From Epithemia pelagica (taxonomy: Eukaryota > Bacillariophyta > Bacillariophyceae > Surirellales > Surirellaceae): a DNA stretch of 64,000 bases. The first letter of the stretch is position 1; every line of letters begins with the position of its first letter. Shown here in pieces: positions 61,501-64,000 of this stretch. The stretch lies in the NCBI GenBank assembly GCA_946965045.2, contig OX337229.1, positions 496,001 to 560,000 of the forward strand. The letters run 5' to 3'. A model generated the notes under the pieces. That model did not search any database, was not told the origin of the DNA, and worked only from the letters and a program-made list of their open reading frames with translations. Position numbers and translations under genes: made by a program.

Positions 61501-64000
61501 GCTAAAACACAACGAGTCGTGCCTGCGAAGTACGTCTCCGGCCATGCGGTGTTTTTCAATCAAACAGTTCAACAAAGCGCGACCCTGATCAAAAATGGGT
61601 TGGTTGGGCCGATTGACAGTGATGATGATTTCCGTGGCCTCGGTTCTGAAAAGATTAAAACGATGGTCTCGGTCGACATCCGCAACGATGAATTTGCTAA
61701 AAAGATGGAATATGTAGAGAGAGTGTGTCAGATACACGGAGAACAAAACATCGACGACAAGAAACAAACTCCAAACGGCAGTCGGTCTGCGCGGGCCAAC
61801 CATGAACAAAGCAAAACAAACAATACATACTGTTGTTGTGGTGGGTTCAAAGAGTGCTTCACATCCTCTCCCTCTGGTTGGAGGAACCGTACAACCTCGA
61901 CGGCGGTAATGATATCATTGTTTTGAATGCCTCCATTGGATGCGGCACAGTCGGGCTTGATGTGATGCACCATGAGTCCATCAGTGAGGTTCTTTTTGGC
62001 ACTGCCAGGTATGGAAAAGGGAATCCGGCCACCGGGAAAGCCCGTCATGTCCCAGACACGAAACTTTCCCTCCAGGAGGGATTCCATGGTTTCCTGACAC
62101 AAGCTGACATGACACAAGTTCATTCCAAATGCTTGCAAAATTGCTTTCCCGTCGGTACCCTGACAAACGGTCCGTCGGACCGTAATTTGCAATTCGGTAA
62201 ACTCGAGATTGTCCGCCATGCTCGGGTCGGCATAGTTGGGAATGACAATGGATTGGCCGGACCGGTCCTGGATTGTACCAGACGATGGAATCCGTACCGT
62301 GAACATGTCTTCCAAAGGAGAAAATGATTCAATCAAGCGTTTGGTGCGATGCGTCAGGGGTGGACCACTCTCCGACCCTTGCGATCCTTCCTCGTCGTTG
62401 CCTTTACCACCAGATGGCTTTTTGCTGCAAATGGAATGGAACCAGCCTTGACTGGACGCACATTTGTAAATTTCCATGGGCTGCTTGGCACTCGTTCGTG
62501 TGTTGGGAATGGCAAACGATCGTTGACATTTTTGACATTGGGTCATCCATGGCGGTGGAATGGAATCCAACACGCGCCGCACCCATTCTTGTCGGGTCGG
62601 TTCGACACTGTCCTTGTGACTCATCATCATCATTGTCATCCTGTGAGAATCTTCGTTGCCGTGCCACTCTGGATCCAGTGCGAGAAATTTCTCGGCAGCG
62701 GCAAGGATGCCGCCCCCTTGTTCGGTCAACTCGTCAAACCATTGAAGCGGTTGAAGCAGATATTCATGAAAATCCACCACCATGGCTTGGACAAAGTCCG
62801 GACGCTCTCCGTGGTTGGTTTGCAAAATGGCTTGGATATAGGCACTCATGATTTGTTGAAGGGCATTGTCCAAGGATCCAGTCGTCTTGTAGTGACCCAG
62901 CTGAATGAGACGGTCCACTTGCGACAAGCTCCGACCCGTGGTCCGGACCAGGGTCTTGACGAGTTTCAATATTGTCTCGACATCTGTTTCACTCCACAAG
63001 GCCTTGTTGTTCTTCTCCTCCGACTTTACTTCGTTCGACTCTGCCGCCGATGACGATGACAAGGGAAACCAATGGACACGATGGGCGGTCAAGGCTTGTT
63101 CCATGCTACTGTAAAAAATGGGTTGCAAGAATCGTTCGCAGCGTCGTGCCCAACTGCGTAAAATGGCCCGTTGGACACTCTTGATCAAGCTGGTCCGAAT
63201 CCAATCCGTCATTTCTTCTTCCTCCTCCTGCTCGGATTCGGATGGATCCGATTCGTTCCGGTACGTGATTTGATTCTTGGTCTTTTTATTGTTGTTCTTT
63301 GGGGTCTTGCGGTCGGTCTTGGTCCAATGGTATTCGGGGGGTGGTACGGGCACTTTGTGTCCGGGCGGCCCATACCGCGTGTGCAAAAACTGGTAGACGA
63401 GGGGTGCCGTGACCAAGACTTGATTGGAAATGGCCCAGTGTTGCAAGGTCATCAATCCCGACGACGAGGTAATGGATCGAGAATACAGCCACTTGTGATT
63501 GCCGCGAAACCGAGCTTGATACTCATACTCGTGGTGCGCGGTGGCGGTTGTTGCTGTTCCACTGGAAGGAAGGGGACGGTATTCAAACAATTGTATCAAG
63601 TGTCGCTTGGCTGGTAAATTCCGCAGGGATCGTAAAAAGAGTGCCACCAAATCTGGAATGGAAAATTTGCGCAGTGGACTGGACAAGAATTTGGGCAAGG
63701 GTTTCCACGACTTGTTGCTGCTGTTGCTGTGCTTGTGGTTCTTGTTGGGACGGGTGTGAGCCTGAGATCCCAAAAAGGAGGACGTGTGCACTTGAGGCAA
63801 GAGAGAAGGAGGGACTTGAACCAGGACATGAATGATGGAGGCAAAGACGGGCCAGGTATACGAATCGGGAGGCAAGGATAAACCTGGAGGAATCTCGGAA
63901 TCATCGTCATCATCGTCCTCGGATTCATGGCTCGTGTGGTCCTGGTCTTTGTTGTTGTTGGTGGTGATGGATTGGTCCGTTGCGCTTGGGCCATGGTTCT
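55540..64000 (-). CDS. Giant PDZ / DUF6824-like / PHD-finger protein, at least 2729 aa, 3 exons in window, 5' end beyond the edge
   Basis: Reverse-strand exons are >64000-61831, 61645-58554 and 58469-55540. The introns are 61830-61646 (gtatgt..cag) and 58553-58470 (gtacgt..cag). Phases agree at both joints (PPQQQ|TEATEIII and DSQN|SFQYRMPVV). The frame is open to the window edge, so the true start is outside. In order: a Cys/His cluster ('CQKCQRSF' then 'FHSIC'); a PDZ-like fold ('HHIKPDCAASNGGIQNNDII'); a second zinc cluster ('CQRCLVQ', 'CSVCNKLH'); a second PDZ-like domain ('GRILDSGAAYISGLRAGDRI'); a Gln-rich linker; a block like DUF6824 ('DIFLGRYSHN' to 'GRFLITDF'); six 59-aa repeats (57894 down to 56842); and a terminal PHD-type finger (CSVC..CC..C..H..C..C..C). 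PHD fingers usually read histone tails, so a chromatin role is plausible. It is convergent with LETM1, with 35 bp between stops. Confidence 0.82.
56842..57894 (-). repeat. Six tandem 177-bp (59-residue) repeats in the giant PHD gene
   Basis: Each unit begins VVDTHT and ends HIHEQL (the last is shorter, 56 residues). Units start on the reverse strand at 57894, 57717, 57540, 57363, 57186 and 57009. Two sub-types alternate: units 1 and 4 carry 'GNANLGQSVSTELEAREA', and units 2, 3 and 5 carry 'ANSGQNASTELAACEA'. Unit 6 is mixed and more diverged. Near-identity within sub-types indicates recent unequal exchange. Confidence 0.95.

Noticed and set aside
63596-63994. ATG-started frame as the 5' end of the giant PHD gene
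   Set aside because: It is in a different frame from the zinc/PDZ-coding frame, which stays open to the window edge.
1-64000. CRISPR arrays, rRNA and tRNA genes, bacterial operon signals
   Set aside because: None seen; all repeats found are tandem coding repeats, duplications or eukaryotic transposons. A tRNA search program was not available, so a single tRNA could be missed.

Overview
This is nuclear DNA of a photosynthetic stramenopile, most likely a (probably pennate) diatom; I cannot name the species. The main evidence is: plastid presequences with an 'xHA|F' cleavage motif on VIPP1 and its relatives; short introns, mostly opening with gtacgt or gtaag; a domain resembling the diatom-expanded DUF6824 family; and a Ty1/copia polyprotein of a style I associate with diatom elements. 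All splice sites are read by eye from GT..AG signals plus frame continuity and have no transcript support. Many long open frames begin at TTG or GTG, so I moved starts to the first in-frame ATG.

Region 1 (1-17 kb) is an ordinary gene block: an ankyrin-repeat protein, a small probable plastid protein (3 exons), ETF-ubiquinone oxidoreductase (2 exons), a SAP plus HAT/TPR organelle RNA factor, NF-YA (reverse), an SGNH-like membrane protein (3 exons, 831 aa), and a Nudix hydrolase (reverse, 2 exons).

Region 2 (17-45 kb) is an accessory, repeat-built region grown from the plastid gene VIPP1. Downstream of intact VIPP1 lies a gene for a two-module VIPP1-like protein (called VL here), then the 3' part of a DUF2439/ZGRF1-like gene on the reverse strand. 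A unit of about 3.77 kb (VIPP1 3' end, VL, truncated ZGRF1-like gene, spacer) is tandemly duplicated. A young 10.4-kb copia element (715-bp LTRs differing at two positions, ATCCC target duplication) sits inside the VIPP1 fragment that begins the second unit. After that come a decayed DXD glycosyltransferase, another VIPP1 3' fragment, a 922-bp hAT transposon with an 8-bp target duplication, remnants of a K+-dependent Na+/Ca2+ exchanger on both sides of a kelch gene, and a third diverged VL copy next to the full-length ZGRF1-like gene.

Region 3 (45-64 kb) returns to ordinary genes: S1/P1 nuclease, a 1190-aa DENN protein (reverse, 3 exons), mitochondrial LETM1 with two EF-hands, and a very large PDZ/DUF6824-like/PHD protein (reverse, at least 2729 aa) that runs off the right edge and carries six 59-residue repeats.

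The most unusual items are the copia element, which has about 1100 codons of unknown sequence with predicted membrane segments between Gag and protease, and the duplicated two-module VIPP1-like family.
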